A DNA stretch of 49,984 bases from Geminocystis sp. GBBB08 (GTDB taxonomy: Bacteria > Cyanobacteriota > Cyanobacteriia > Cyanobacteriales > Cyanobacteriaceae), in assembly GCF_016743215.1 (NCBI RefSeq), contig NZ_VRZC01000007.1, positions 1 to 49,984 of the forward strand, read 5' to 3'. This document shows, one piece after another, positions 1 to 8,761 of the stretch. The position numbers and the translations under genes were made by a program. Below the pieces are notes generated by a model, which saw only the letters and a list, made by a program, of their open reading frames with translations, was not told the DNA's origin and made no database searches. Position 1 is the first letter of the stretch, and each line of letters opens with the position of its first letter.

Positions 1-72
1 GCTAAATACCGTAAATCTTAAGGCACAGATTAGGCTACATATTTCACTTACTTTGGTACACTTACTTTGTCG

Positions 73-119
73 GAAGGATTGATAAGCAAGCGATCTCCCT
101 ATCAATCTTCTTTTTTTTT
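73..119 (+). terminator. Rho-independent terminator of an upstream gene
   Basis: An 11-bp stem with one bulged G (73-84 pairing with 100-110) encloses a 15-nt loop and is followed directly by a run of nine T. Stem plus T-tract is the classical intrinsic terminator on the plus strand. The gene it serves must lie before position 1. Confidence 0.75.
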
Positions 120-511
120 CTGGGAAACCTAGATAACAAGTAAACATAGTTTCTCATTGATTTATTATCTCAACAAGTAGGGAGATTCTTCGCATATCAG
201 GATAAAGCTAATCTTTAGCTCCTAAATTATCCGTTTCTTGATCTACAAAAAACCTTTATATCTGTTTCATAGCAAGTATTTTAAAAAAAATTCAAAGTTG
301 GAATCAAGGCTAGAACTAGAATTACTAACCTATTTGAATCTTAACAGAAAATATCTTTAAACCTCGTATTTATCTACATCATAGCTGCAATTTGCACAAA
401 TATTAATTTGAATTGCTAAATAGTATTTGCATATAGCTACTGAATCCAATCTCTACGGAGGTAAATTTGAGAGGGAGACTGTACCCCTTATATATCAATA
501 GTTTGAGAATG

Positions 512-557
512 GAAAGATTCCTTTGCAGTTAAATCTTTCTTTAACCAGACTGGTTAA
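512..557 (+). promoter_or_regulatory. Two adjacent dyads upstream of the 653-aa gene
   Basis: Positions 512-519 and 532-539 are complementary over 8 bases with a 12-base spacer. Positions 541-557 read TTAACCA-GAC-TGGTTAA, a perfect 7-bp palindrome with a 3-base spacer. They end 26 bases before the ATG at 584 and just before a GGAG ribosome-binding site (573-576). The second could be an operator for a dimeric regulator and the first a leader hairpin. Both roles are inference from symmetry and position. Confidence 0.4.
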
Positions 558-583
558 TATCACAATTTAATCGGAGTCTTAAA

Positions 584-2545
584 ATGAAAAAGTTACCTCA
601 AACTCTCCCTCACAACCTTAGAAAAATTACTCTGAATACTTGGCAAAGAATCTTGATCCCTTTTGCATATACTGTGGGAACAGCATTTTACGATGATTAT
701 GGTGATGAAGATAATCAGCACAAAAAACTACAACAAAAATACAAAAATCAAAGTCAAAGTAACCCAAAAGGAACAACCAAAGCTTTGTTTAGAAAATATA
801 AAATTTATAAAGCTTTACCCAGTCATATTTTTCGCCAAGTTATTAACTTGATGATGACGTTTTCATCAACATCATCTCAAAAGTTTAAAACTGAGGGTGA
901 TATAATGAGTTTTCTAGTCAAAAAATATTTAGAGTTACATTCTTTGTTAGAAGAAGAAACAAAAGAGCCGGAACAAGAGTTTGAAATTAAAAATATACCA
1001 GAAAAAAACTTTGTTTTTACCCAGAAACAAGCAGTATCTCAGGTAATATACTCTTATTTATCACCTATTTTCGACAAGTTAACTCCTAACCTTACTAAAA
1101 CCTTCCATGAAATGAATTATCGGCAAGGAGAAGATAAAGAATTATTATTGAAAGTGCTTGAAACCAATGTTATAAAAAAGTTACTCCAAGATAACGCTTT
1201 TTGGAATACCTATGATCAAAGATCAACTAAACAACAAAATGGGATGTTGTACAACAAGCTAAAAGAATTACTAGAGCGTGAAAGATATAGTGTTATTAAA
1301 ACTGGACATTATAAAGCACAACATCTTACATGGAGTAACAGGACAGAATATACTGATGAAACTATGAAAATTTGTTTAGAACACCAATTGGGGATAAGAG
1401 ATTCCGATAAAGATTGGTATAGTCTTTTGGATTTACATATTGATGTACGGAAAGAGTACCGCAAACTTGTGTTTGATACCTGTAGCGAAGCTGTCAAAAA
1501 ACTTAAAAATGTCAAGCCTGTATATACTTCAGAGGAAATAAAATTTACATTACAATCTAAGCAAATATCTACTTTTGATGCAACATGGCAAGAATTAGAG
1601 AAAGATGGGGATTTTACTACTTTAGTATATATTTTGTTAATCCATTACAACGCTTTTGCGATTATAGGTAGTAAATTTGGCTTGAATTTCATCTTAAAAG
1701 TTTTACATGGTGCTACTTTTGGTTTTACAGAGTTGATAACTCAGCGTATTAATCGTAACTATGAGGCTAAGTATAATACATTACCTCAAAAAACTCGTAA
1801 ACAAAGAGGTGATTTTACTCCCTTTAAAGGATCATTCATTCAAGGTAGTATGAATAATCTACGGAAAGTAGTCAAAATGAGCCATCGTGTAGTTGAGGGG
1901 AATCAACCTTTAGACAGCGAGGATTCTGAATCGTCGGATGAGTTATTAAGTTTCATCTCTTATGAAGACGATGAAAGCCCTGAAGATTACACTATGAACA
2001 AGCACCGTGAGCCTTTAAGAAAACACATTCGTGAGCTATTTGAAGAAACTGAAGACGCTCTTTTAAATGAGCATCCATACCTTAATAAATCAATTTTATT
2101 ATGTATCTATGGCACAAGAGTTAAATACGAGCGTGTGATTGAACTATTAGAATTAGATTTAGTTCGTAATACCTTAGAAAGACGAATAATTAAACTACAA
2201 GTCGATATTCTTAAGACTACTTTAGATAAATTTTTAATTCGTCATTCTGAAATAAAAAGCCATATCAACAACATTGATCAAAAGGATTTAAAAGAGATTA
2301 TTAAGGAGTATTTAACAATGAAGTATCGAGCTAAACTAGCCAAACATATCGAAAAGACTTGTCTTTCTCAAAAAGCATATCGAGGAGAAATGAATGGTAA
2401 TAGAATGATGATTAAAATCAATTTCAACCAACTGGATTTATCTGATGTTTTACCAGTCATGCCTCGTACACCCCAAGAGCTTAATGAATTTCAGAAAGCT
2501 GTTGATTTAGCACAAGACAATATAAACTACGAAAAAATTCGTTGA
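584..2545 (+). CDS. Unrecognised 653-aa protein, possible sigma-like C-terminal region
   Basis: I do not recognise this protein. It is charged and mostly helical in appearance, with no signal peptide and no clear membrane segment. Residues about 440-480 form an acidic linker rich in Asp, Glu and Ser, followed by residues 480-545 that resemble the layout of sigma-70 regions 3-4: a charged helix, then a turn around Tyr-Gly and a possible helix-turn-helix with VIELLELDLVRNTLERRI. The match is by eye and weak. A GGAG ribosome-binding site sits 7 bases before the ATG. Two dyads lie upstream and a hairpin terminator downstream (2583-2614), so it looks like a free-standing transcription unit. Alternatives are a plasmid- or phage-derived replication or regulatory protein. 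Confidence 0.6.
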   Translation: MKKLPQTLPHNLRKITLNTWQRILIPFAYTVGTAFYDDYGDEDNQHKKLQQKYKNQSQSNPKGTTKALFRKYKIYKALPSHIFRQVINLMMTFSSTSSQKFKTEGDIMSFLVKKYLELHSLLEEETKEPEQEFEIKNIPEKNFVFTQKQAVSQVIYSYLSPIFDKLTPNLTKTFHEMNYRQGEDKELLLKVLETNVIKKLLQDNAFWNTYDQRSTKQQNGMLYNKLKELLERERYSVIKTGHYKAQHLTWSNRTEYTDETMKICLEHQLGIRDSDKDWYSLLDLHIDVRKEYRKLVFDTCSEAVKKLKNVKPVYTSEEIKFTLQSKQISTFDATWQELEKDGDFTTLVYILLIHYNAFAIIGSKFGLNFILKVLHGATFGFTELITQRINRNYEAKYNTLPQKTRKQRGDFTPFKGSFIQGSMNNLRKVVKMSHRVVEGNQPLDSEDSESSDELLSFISYEDDESPEDYTMNKHREPLRKHIRELFEETEDALLNEHPYLNKSILLCIYGTRVKYERVIELLELDLVRNTLERRIIKLQVDILKTTLDKFLIRHSEIKSHINNIDQKDLKEIIKEYLTMKYRAKLAKHIEKTCLSQKAYRGEMNGNRMMIKINFNQLDLSDVLPVMPRTPQELNEFQKAVDLAQDNINYEKIR

Positions 2546-2582
2546 TTTATTAAACAGTATTAATTAGGGTAGGGTCTAAAGA

Positions 2583-2620
2583 AACCATCTTCTATTACCG
2601 CCTAGAAGGTGGTTATTTGT
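2583..2620 (+). terminator. Hairpin terminator after the 653-aa gene
   Basis: Positions 2583-2593 pair with 2604-2614 over 11 bp (one G-U) with a 10-nt loop, 37 bases after the stop codon. The following sequence is only moderately T-rich (ATTTGTTCTTG), so termination efficiency is uncertain. The right arm overlaps the end of the minus-strand fragment at 2613-2932. Confidence 0.5.
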
Positions 2621-2932
2621 TCTTGTCAGCTAGGAAAGAAAGCATAGCATCTAAATTTACTCCTTTACTGGTGACGTTAAGCAATGGGTAAGAGGCATTG
2701 AGTGAATTAATCGCTACCAGCCAAGCAGCAATTTGATAAAACTTTCAAAGTTGCCCAAGAATGGGCCGATTTGTTTAAGTTCCGATAATACTTCTTTTCC
2801 TTTTTTCTCATTTTTGTCCCATAAAATACAAGAAACATCATTCTGTAGCAATAACTTTGCAGTTTCATAACCTATTCCACTTACACCGCCTGCAATAATA
2901 GCAATCTTGTTCTTTAAATTTAAAAAACTCAT
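2613..2932 (-). pseudogene. Short-chain dehydrogenase fragment fused to a second remnant
   Basis: From the ATG at 2932 the minus strand encodes about 45 residues of a typical SDR start, including the nucleotide-binding motif GGVSGIG near residues 16-22 and a following beta-alpha unit. After the sequence LSELKQIG the resemblance stops and the frame ends at 2714, whereas a complete SDR is around 250 residues. In a different minus frame, 2613 to about 2740 encodes an open stretch ending SFLADKNK and a stop, which may be the tail of the same or another gene. I read the whole as a deletion remnant. No functional product is expected. Confidence 0.6.
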
Positions 2933-3021
2933 ATAATATCTTTACAAAGCCAACTCTATAATTCTACATAAAGATTAAGATTTTCAATTGAAATTCATTA
3001 AATAATTATTTATTTTCAGCT

Positions 3022-5685
3022 ATGTTGATCGAATCTAGTACACTAATTACACCAGAAATATTCAAACCAGCCCGTTATTTAGGCAACGAATTAGGGGCAA
3101 AACATAAAGACTTCGACACCGCTAAAGTGAGATGGGTGTTGACTTATCCCGAAGTTTATGAGGTGGGAGCGTCAAATTTAGGTCATGTTATCCTCTACAA
3201 TATCATTAACGCTCAACCAAGGCAAATGTGCGATCGAGCCTACCTACCAGCGCCCGATTTAGCTATGAAGATGAGAGAAACAAAAACTCCCTTATTTGCC
3301 CTTGAAACGAAAAGAGACGTTAAAGAATACGATATTTTAGGGTTTAGCTTGAGTTATGAATTAGGAGCGACTAATATCTTAGAAATGCTCAGTTTAGCTC
3401 ATATTCCCTTAACGTGGCAGGAAAGAAAAGATACCGATTACCCTTTAATATTTGCAGGAGGACAAACCGCAACCTCAAACCCTGAGCCTTATGCAGACTT
3501 TTTCGACTTCGTGGCTTTAGGTGACGGTGAAGAATTATTACCCGAAATTGGTTTAGTTATTGAAGAAGGAAAGCGAGACGGGTTAACTAGAACAGAGTTA
3601 CTATTAGATTTAGCCCAAGTGCCGGGGGTGTATGTGCCTCAATTCTATGATATGCTGGAGGATGGTAGTGTTAAGCCTAATCGCCCTGATGTGCCTGAAA
3701 AGATTTTGAGAAGGGTTGCCACCCCTATACCTGCTTATTCTATCGGTTTAGTGCCTTATGTACAAACGGTACACGATCGACTTACCATCGAGATTAGAAG
3801 GGGTTGCACAAGGGGATGTCGTTTTTGTCAACCGGGGATGTTAACTCGCCCCGCCAGAGATGTTGAGCCTGAAGAAGTAGTAAATAGCATCGTTGAGGGC
3901 ATGAAACAGACAGGATTTAACGAATTTAGTCTATTATCTCTCAGTTGCTCCGATTATCTCTCTTTACCAGCCGTTGGCATCGAAATAAAAAACCGTCTTC
4001 ACGATGAAAATATCTCCTTATCCCTTCCCTCTCAAAGAGTCGATCGATTTGACGAAAATATCGCTAATATTGTGGGAGGCACTCGAAAAGGCGGTTTAAC
4101 CTTCGCCCCGGAAGCTGGCACTCAGCGAATGCGTGATATAGTCAACAAAGGTTTAACTAATGAGGAGTTATTGCGAGGTATCCAAACGGCGGTAAGAGAG
4201 GGTTGGAATCAAGTAAAACTCTATTTCATGATAGGCTTACCCGGTGAAACCGATGAGGATGTTATTGGTATCGTGGAGACTGTTAAATGGTTGCGTCAAG
4301 AATGCCGTCACCTGAGTAAAAGAAGGCTTGATTTTAATATCACCATCTCTAACTTTACTCCTAAACCCCATACCCCTTTTCAATGGCATTCCGTTTCTAC
4401 TTCCGAATTTATGCGTAAACGAAACATCCTCAAAGATGAATTTTATGGCATGAGGGGAGTTAAAGTTAATTATACTGATGTGCGCATCTCGGCGATCGAG
4501 GATTTTGTCGGTAGAGGTGACAGAAGACTTGCACCTGTGGTTAAACGGGCGTGGGAATTGGGTGCAGGTATGGATTCATGGTGGGAAAACATCGACAAGG
4601 CTTATAAAGCGTGGCAAACTGCCATTGATGAGGCTGGTTTAACTTGGAAGTATCGACTGGTAGAAAACGGCGAATGGAATCTATTTGAGAAGGCAGAAGA
4701 CAGACGGCAGACGGCCGAAGGTGATATTCTAGATTATGAGCAACAATTATCAACGATTAACTATGAATTATTAGCGAATAAGCCCTTGCCGTGGGATCAT
4801 TTAGATACGGGTATTGATAAACAATGGCTGGTGGAAGACTTAGAAAGGGCGTTACAAGAGGCTACTGTGCCTGATTGTGCCTTTGATGGTTGCAGTAGTT
4901 GCGGTGTTTGTAGCCCTGATTTTGGGCATAATATTGTCGTCACCCCTCCTCCTATCCCTGAATATTTAGGGGAGTTTAAGCCTAACCAAGAAAAAGCTCA
5001 AAAATTGCGTGTCTGGTTTGGTAAACAAGGAGATATGGCTTTAGTTAGTCACCTCGACTTAGTGCGTTTGTTCGATCGAGCTATCAGACGGGCGAGGATA
5101 CCTATATCCTATACTGGAGGATTCCATCCGGGTCCGAAAATTTCGATCGCCCTTGCCTTATCATTAGGGATGACGAGTAATGGGGAAATAGTGGATTTTG
5201 AAAATCATACTCGGATGGATATAGCAGAATTTACCGAGAAATTAAGAGCAAGTTTACCGGCTGAAATTCCCATTTTTAAAGTGGAAGAATTGCCCGTAAA
5301 ATTCCCTAAAGCTACCCAAATTTTAGATAAAGCTGAATATTTTATCACGATTTCTACGGATAATAAATATAGCCTATCTCAATGGCAAAATTGGCTTACT
5401 GATATAGAAAAATCCAGTGAAATCTTAATGAAAAAAACAGCTAAAACTGGTAAAAAAAAGATAGTTAATTTAAGGGAAAATTTAGATAAAATCTCTTTGA
5501 TAAATGATAACTTTGAGGAATCAGATCAAGTTAAAATTAACTATGTAGGCAGTGCTAAAAACGATGGAAGTTTATTAACTCCTGAGCATATTTGTTATAT
5601 GTTAGAACAAGTTAGTAACGAAAAAATTAACCTTATTAAAGCCCATCGAGAAAAAATAATTTTAGCCGATCATATCACCCAATAA
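3022..5685 (+). CDS. TIGR03960-type radical SAM protein with DUF2344 C-terminal domain
   Basis: This 887-residue protein matches the cyanobacterial radical SAM family with an N-terminal cobalamin-binding-like domain (about 1-240), a radical SAM core (about 250-490) and a C-terminal DUF2344 domain (about 655-885). The iron-sulfur cysteines are C262, C266 and C269 in the CX3CX2C motif CTRGCRFC. A second cysteine cluster, CAFDGCSSCGVC, lies near residues 618-629. The reaction is unknown; related proteins are suspected of RNA or protein modification. Residues about 558-587 look like an in-frame insertion of an intergenic repeat (see findings). The ATG is preceded by an AT-rich leader without a strong ribosome-binding site. 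Confidence 0.9.
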   Translation: MLIESSTLITPEIFKPARYLGNELGAKHKDFDTAKVRWVLTYPEVYEVGASNLGHVILYNIINAQPRQMCDRAYLPAPDLAMKMRETKTPLFALETKRDVKEYDILGFSLSYELGATNILEMLSLAHIPLTWQERKDTDYPLIFAGGQTATSNPEPYADFFDFVALGDGEELLPEIGLVIEEGKRDGLTRTELLLDLAQVPGVYVPQFYDMLEDGSVKPNRPDVPEKILRRVATPIPAYSIGLVPYVQTVHDRLTIEIRRGCTRGCRFCQPGMLTRPARDVEPEEVVNSIVEGMKQTGFNEFSLLSLSCSDYLSLPAVGIEIKNRLHDENISLSLPSQRVDRFDENIANIVGGTRKGGLTFAPEAGTQRMRDIVNKGLTNEELLRGIQTAVREGWNQVKLYFMIGLPGETDEDVIGIVETVKWLRQECRHLSKRRLDFNITISNFTPKPHTPFQWHSVSTSEFMRKRNILKDEFYGMRGVKVNYTDVRISAIEDFVGRGDRRLAPVVKRAWELGAGMDSWWENIDKAYKAWQTAIDEAGLTWKYRLVENGEWNLFEKAEDRRQTAEGDILDYEQQLSTINYELLANKPLPWDHLDTGIDKQWLVEDLERALQEATVPDCAFDGCSSCGVCSPDFGHNIVVTPPPIPEYLGEFKPNQEKAQKLRVWFGKQGDMALVSHLDLVRLFDRAIRRARIPISYTGGFHPGPKISIALALSLGMTSNGEIVDFENHTRMDIAEFTEKLRASLPAEIPIFKVEELPVKFPKATQILDKAEYFITISTDNKYSLSQWQNWLTDIEKSSEILMKKTAKTGKKKIVNLRENLDKISLINDNFEESDQVKINYVGSAKNDGSLLTPEHICYMLEQVSNEKINLIKAHREKIILADHITQ

Positions 5686-5708
5686 AAGTAAGGTGATGCA
5701 CCGCCCAC
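5686..5708 (+). repeat. 23-nt post-stop repeat, copy 1
   Basis: The 23 bases directly after the stop of the radical SAM gene recur identically at 45637-45659, again at the stop codon of a plus-strand gene. The core GGTGATGCACC can form a short hairpin. It may be a relic of a dispersed element or a weak 3-prime-end processing signal. Confidence 0.6.
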
Positions 5709-5763
5709 CGATTTATATTTCATTCTTTATTAACTTAAATTTTAGCTAAAAAAATTATTAACT

Positions 5764-6342
5764 ATGGTAAAAACAGTAATTAAATCTGTTAGTTTAAAAG
5801 AATTTTTAGATCAACCAGAAACAAAACCAACACAAGAATATATTGATAATTGTATTTATAAAAAACCAATGCCTCAAGGAAAACATAGTAGAATTCAACA
5901 AAAATTAATTAATATCATTAATAACGTTACTGAAAATAATTTAATTGCCTTGGCATTACCCGAATTAAGATGTACTTTTGATAATTATTCTATTGTGCCA
6001 GATATAGCTGTATTTAAGTGGGAAAATATACCTGTAAATGAAGATGGAGAAATTGCTAATCAATTCAATTTTACCCCAGATTGGGTGATTGAAATTTTAA
6101 GTCCAGATCAATATATGGGATTAGTTACCAAAAAAATTTTATCCTGTTTAAATAATGGTAGTTTCATGGGATGGTTAATTGATCCACAAACTAAATTAAT
6201 TTTTATTTATACGGCTAATAATCAACCTCTGTTTTTTGAAAATAATAATGATATAATTCCTGTACCTAATTTTGTTGATAATTTAAAAATTACTGTGGGG
6301 GATATTTTTGATTGTTTGAAAATAAGAAAAAAAATTAATTAA
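5764..6342 (+). CDS. Uma2 family nuclease-like protein (DUF820)
   Basis: This 192-residue protein belongs to the Uma2/DUF820 family, a PD-(D/E)XK nuclease-fold family greatly expanded in cyanobacteria. The fold core is visible as VPDIAVF (about residues 78-84), giving the metal-binding Asp, and WVIEILSPDQ (about 110-119), giving the Glu. The usual family Lys-x-x-x-Tyr stretch is altered here (MGLVTKKILSCL), so activity is uncertain. Function is not established for the family; a mobile or defence-related nuclease role is often assumed. It lies 78 bases after the radical SAM gene on the same strand but the gap holds a repeat, so co-transcription is uncertain. Confidence 0.85.
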   Translation: MVKTVIKSVSLKEFLDQPETKPTQEYIDNCIYKKPMPQGKHSRIQQKLINIINNVTENNLIALALPELRCTFDNYSIVPDIAVFKWENIPVNEDGEIANQFNFTPDWVIEILSPDQYMGLVTKKILSCLNNGSFMGWLIDPQTKLIFIYTANNQPLFFENNNDIIPVPNFVDNLKITVGDIFDCLKIRKKIN

Positions 6343-6408
6343 ACATCAGGATTGTCGTTAATTAAACCTTTAAAATTTTCCATAAATCACCTAAGTTAGC
6401 TACTAGGT

Positions 6409-6457
6409 AAAAAACCCAACATTTATAGTATTTTTATACACTTATACTTTTTGGGTT
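6409..6457 (-). terminator. Terminator of the PEP-CTERM gene
   Basis: AACCCAA (6413-6419) pairs with TTGGGTT (6451-6457), with internal pairing possible in between. On the minus strand the stem is followed by a run of T. It lies 33 bases beyond the stop codon of the minus-strand PEP-CTERM gene. Confidence 0.6.
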
Positions 6458-6489
6458 ATTGATTGTTTAAATAAATCTACGTTTACTTA

Positions 6490-7196
6490 CTACAGTGATT
6501 TTTGTTTCTTTTTGAAGGCAACACCCAAACCACCTGCCAATAATGTCCCTAAAATGGTTACAGGTTCAGGTACAGGTTCAGCTACAATGGGTTGTCCTAC
6601 AATTAGGTTATTAACCGTAGGCCATATAGAAGTACCTGTAAAACTTGTATTAACAACTAAACTTGTTATGGGAGTAGCGTCATTAGAAATAAAACCAAAG
6701 AAATTAGTTGCACTACCAGTTACAGTGGATAAAGACGAACTTCCTCCGTTTACCGAAACGTTAATAATACCAGTAGTTAAAGCCCCAGAAACATCACTAG
6801 GAAAAAAGAAACCACCGATGGCTTTAATGGTAGGGCTAAAATTAGTGAAATTAATGGAATCATTAGCGTTATTTGCCGATAACCACTTATCACCGCTACT
6901 ACCAGCACCATAAAATTCGTTTGATCCAAGTCCTGATACCGAAGCCTGATATGAGTATGTTCCATTAGTATAATTGATGGGACTTGGAGGTGTACCTGTA
7001 ATAGATATACTTTCAAAATTCTCTTGATAATAACCGAGTTGAATGGCATTAAGGAAATCTGTTTGAATGGTGTAAGTGAGAATTAATGCCTGAGCGCTAT
7101 TACCGATTCCGAAAACTGAGAGAGAAGTTAAAAGCCCAACCCCTAAAGCCAAAGCCTTATTGTTGTGGGGGGGGTAGAAATACTTACTTGATTCAT
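6490..7196 (-). CDS. PEP-CTERM sorting-domain protein, start displaced by a 1-nt frameshift
   Basis: The open frame to 7152 encodes a secreted protein of about 220 residues ending in a PEP-CTERM signal: VPEP, a hydrophobic segment and a basic tail KKKQK, the signal processed by exosortase systems. The frame lacks a full signal peptide. The natural start is almost certainly the ATG at 7194-7196, which encodes MNQVSISTP and then, after a C8 run (plus-strand G8 at 7167-7174), falls out of frame by one base. One more C would join it to NKALALGVGLLTSLSVFG and the AQA cleavage region. The body has no recognised catalytic domain and is rich in Gly, Ser, Thr and Asn. No exosortase gene is in this window. 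Confidence 0.8.
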
Positions 7197-7357
7197 AGTT
7201 ATTTCAGTTAAAATTTTAGAAAAAGCCCACTATATTATTATTTTAAGCATCTGTCAAGCATCTATCAAAGTAAGGACAATATTCCTAATTGCTAATTGAT
7301 GACCAGTCAAGTTAACATATAGCAGAGTAAATAATTTAGCATTATTAATAAAATCTC

Positions 7358-8329
7358 TTGTCTTCCCGATTATCCATTTGTATTTTTATTCCCATAGGAC
7401 AAATTGTTCACTCCCTAACCCGGTTATTGAGTTGTGACAGTGAATTACCTATAGGCGATCGTTATCATTTACATATACTCAGTTCTGTGATCGAATTAAA
7501 AGAATTTATCATAGATAATAAAGAAAAATTAGATTGTTTAATCATTCTTAATGATAAAGTTAGCATAGAAATACTTAAAGAATTTTCTGAACTAGGATTA
7601 ATCTTACCCGTAGTTATTCTTGAACCTGACGATCTCGATTTGTCTAGAGAATCTTCCATCATCGATTCACAGATTCAACTAAATCAAGATATTGCCCGGG
7701 AATCCGATACCCTTAACTATTTTTATCACACCGCCGAAATAAGAATAAGATTAAGACAACTAGGAAATATAATTAATTATATTGATAAAGCAATTACACA
7801 ATTTTTGCATCTTGCACCCAGTTGTTCGATTCTGGAAAATCCCCATAATAATCAAACATCGAAACAAATAGAAGAAAAACAGAATTTTCTTTTGTTACAA
7901 CAGAGAAGATTAGCGGAAAAACTAAAGGAAAGATTAGGATATTTAGGGGTTTATTATAATAGAAATCCTCACTATTTTTATCGTTATCTTTCCCAAACTG
8001 AAAAAGATGAATTAATAAAACAATTAAAAATAGATTATCGAGATATTATTTTAGAGTATTTTAATGCAGAAAATGAAGTTAATCAAGCCATCGATCAATT
8101 TGTGAATCAAGCCTTTTTTGCCGATTTGTCTGTGTCTCAAATCCTTGAGATTCATATGGAATTAATGGATAAATTTGCACAACAATTAAAATTAGAGGGA
8201 AGAAATGAAGATATATTGATGGATTATCGTTTAGCTTTAATTGATATTATTGCTCATCTTTGTGAAATGTATCGCCGTTCTATTCCCAAAGAAGATTTAC
8301 CTTTTGAAGTTTTATTTCCAGTAGATTAA
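7358..8329 (+). CDS. kaiA: Circadian clock protein KaiA
   Basis: KaiA binds the C-terminal tails of KaiC and stimulates KaiC autophosphorylation. The 323-residue product has the N-terminal pseudo-receiver domain (about 1-140), a linker and the C-terminal helical domain (about 190-315) with highly conserved stretches such as LLQQRRLAEKLKERLGYLGV and QILEIHMELMDKFAQQLKLE. This is full-length KaiA, somewhat longer than the 284 residues of Synechococcus elongatus. The start is TTG: an in-frame TAA lies three codons upstream (7349-7351), and the N-terminus LSICIF aligns with KaiA starts in other species. I see no strong ribosome-binding site. kaiB follows after 57 bases. Confidence 0.95.
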   Translation: MSSRLSICIFIPIGQIVHSLTRLLSCDSELPIGDRYHLHILSSVIELKEFIIDNKEKLDCLIILNDKVSIEILKEFSELGLILPVVILEPDDLDLSRESSIIDSQIQLNQDIARESDTLNYFYHTAEIRIRLRQLGNIINYIDKAITQFLHLAPSCSILENPHNNQTSKQIEEKQNFLLLQQRRLAEKLKERLGYLGVYYNRNPHYFYRYLSQTEKDELIKQLKIDYRDIILEYFNAENEVNQAIDQFVNQAFFADLSVSQILEIHMELMDKFAQQLKLEGRNEDILMDYRLALIDIIAHLCEMYRRSIPKEDLPFEVLFPVD

Positions 8330-8386
8330 AGATACGCATAATTATAAAATATAGAATAAAATAAACAATTAATTTAATAATCAAAT

Positions 8387-8692
8387 ATGAGTCCTTTAAA
8401 AAAAACTTATGTCCTTAAACTATATGTGGCAGGAAATACACCTAATTCAGTGAGAGCTTTAAAAACTTTAAAAAATATTCTTGAAGAAGAATTTAAAGGA
8501 GTTTATGCTCTGAAAGTTATTGATGTTTTAAAAAATCCCCAACTAGCAGAAGAAGATAAAATTTTAGCAACTCCAACTCTGTCAAAAGTCTTGCCTCCTC
8601 CAGTTCGTAAAATTATTGGGGATCTTTCTGATCGAGAAAAAGTTTTGATCGGTTTAGATTTACTCTATGAAGAAATACGAGATCGAGAATAA
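8387..8692 (+). CDS. kaiB: Circadian clock protein KaiB
   Basis: KaiB is the fold-switching clock component that binds phosphorylated KaiC, sequesters KaiA and so starts dephosphorylation. The 101-residue length and the sequence fit the family: a thioredoxin-like first half with [18 protein letters not shown] and a second half with [27 protein letters not shown] in pieces, ending in an acidic tail. The conserved region [20 protein letters not shown] is intact. It lies between kaiA and kaiC with gaps of 57 and 69 bases, so kaiB and kaiC are probably co-transcribed as in other cyanobacteria. A separate kaiB promoter cannot be excluded from sequence alone. Confidence 0.97.
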   Translation: MSPLKKTYVLKLYVAGNTPNSVRALKTLKNILEEEFKGVYALKVIDVLKNPQLAEEDKILATPTLSKVLPPPVRKIIGDLSDREKVLIGLDLLYEEIRDRE

Positions 8693-8761
8693 CTTAAATT
8701 AAATATTATTTAATAAAAATAAAACTATTTTAAAAATTAAACAATAATCTAAATTTAAACA

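Larger units (their letters stand above)
1..583. other. Leader region without a recognisable gene
   Basis: I see no convincing coding sequence here. The stretch is AT-rich and holds a factor-independent terminator near its left end (73-119), presumably closing a gene that lies outside the window. Just before the gene at 584 it has two dyads: 8-bp arms at 512-519 and 532-539, and a 7-bp perfect palindrome at 541-557. These are annotated separately. Confidence 0.6.

Noticed and set aside
2680-2790. Plus-strand open stretch reading SLPAKQQFDKTFKVAQEWAD near the SDR fragment
   Set aside because: It looks protein-like but is about 28 codons long, has no start codon and lies antisense to the SDR remnant; it may be chance or a scrap of another gene.
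6512-6913. 133-codon plus-strand ORF antisense to the PEP-CTERM gene
   Set aside because: The minus-strand frame has a clear PEP-CTERM signal and terminator; the plus frame is its low-complexity mirror.
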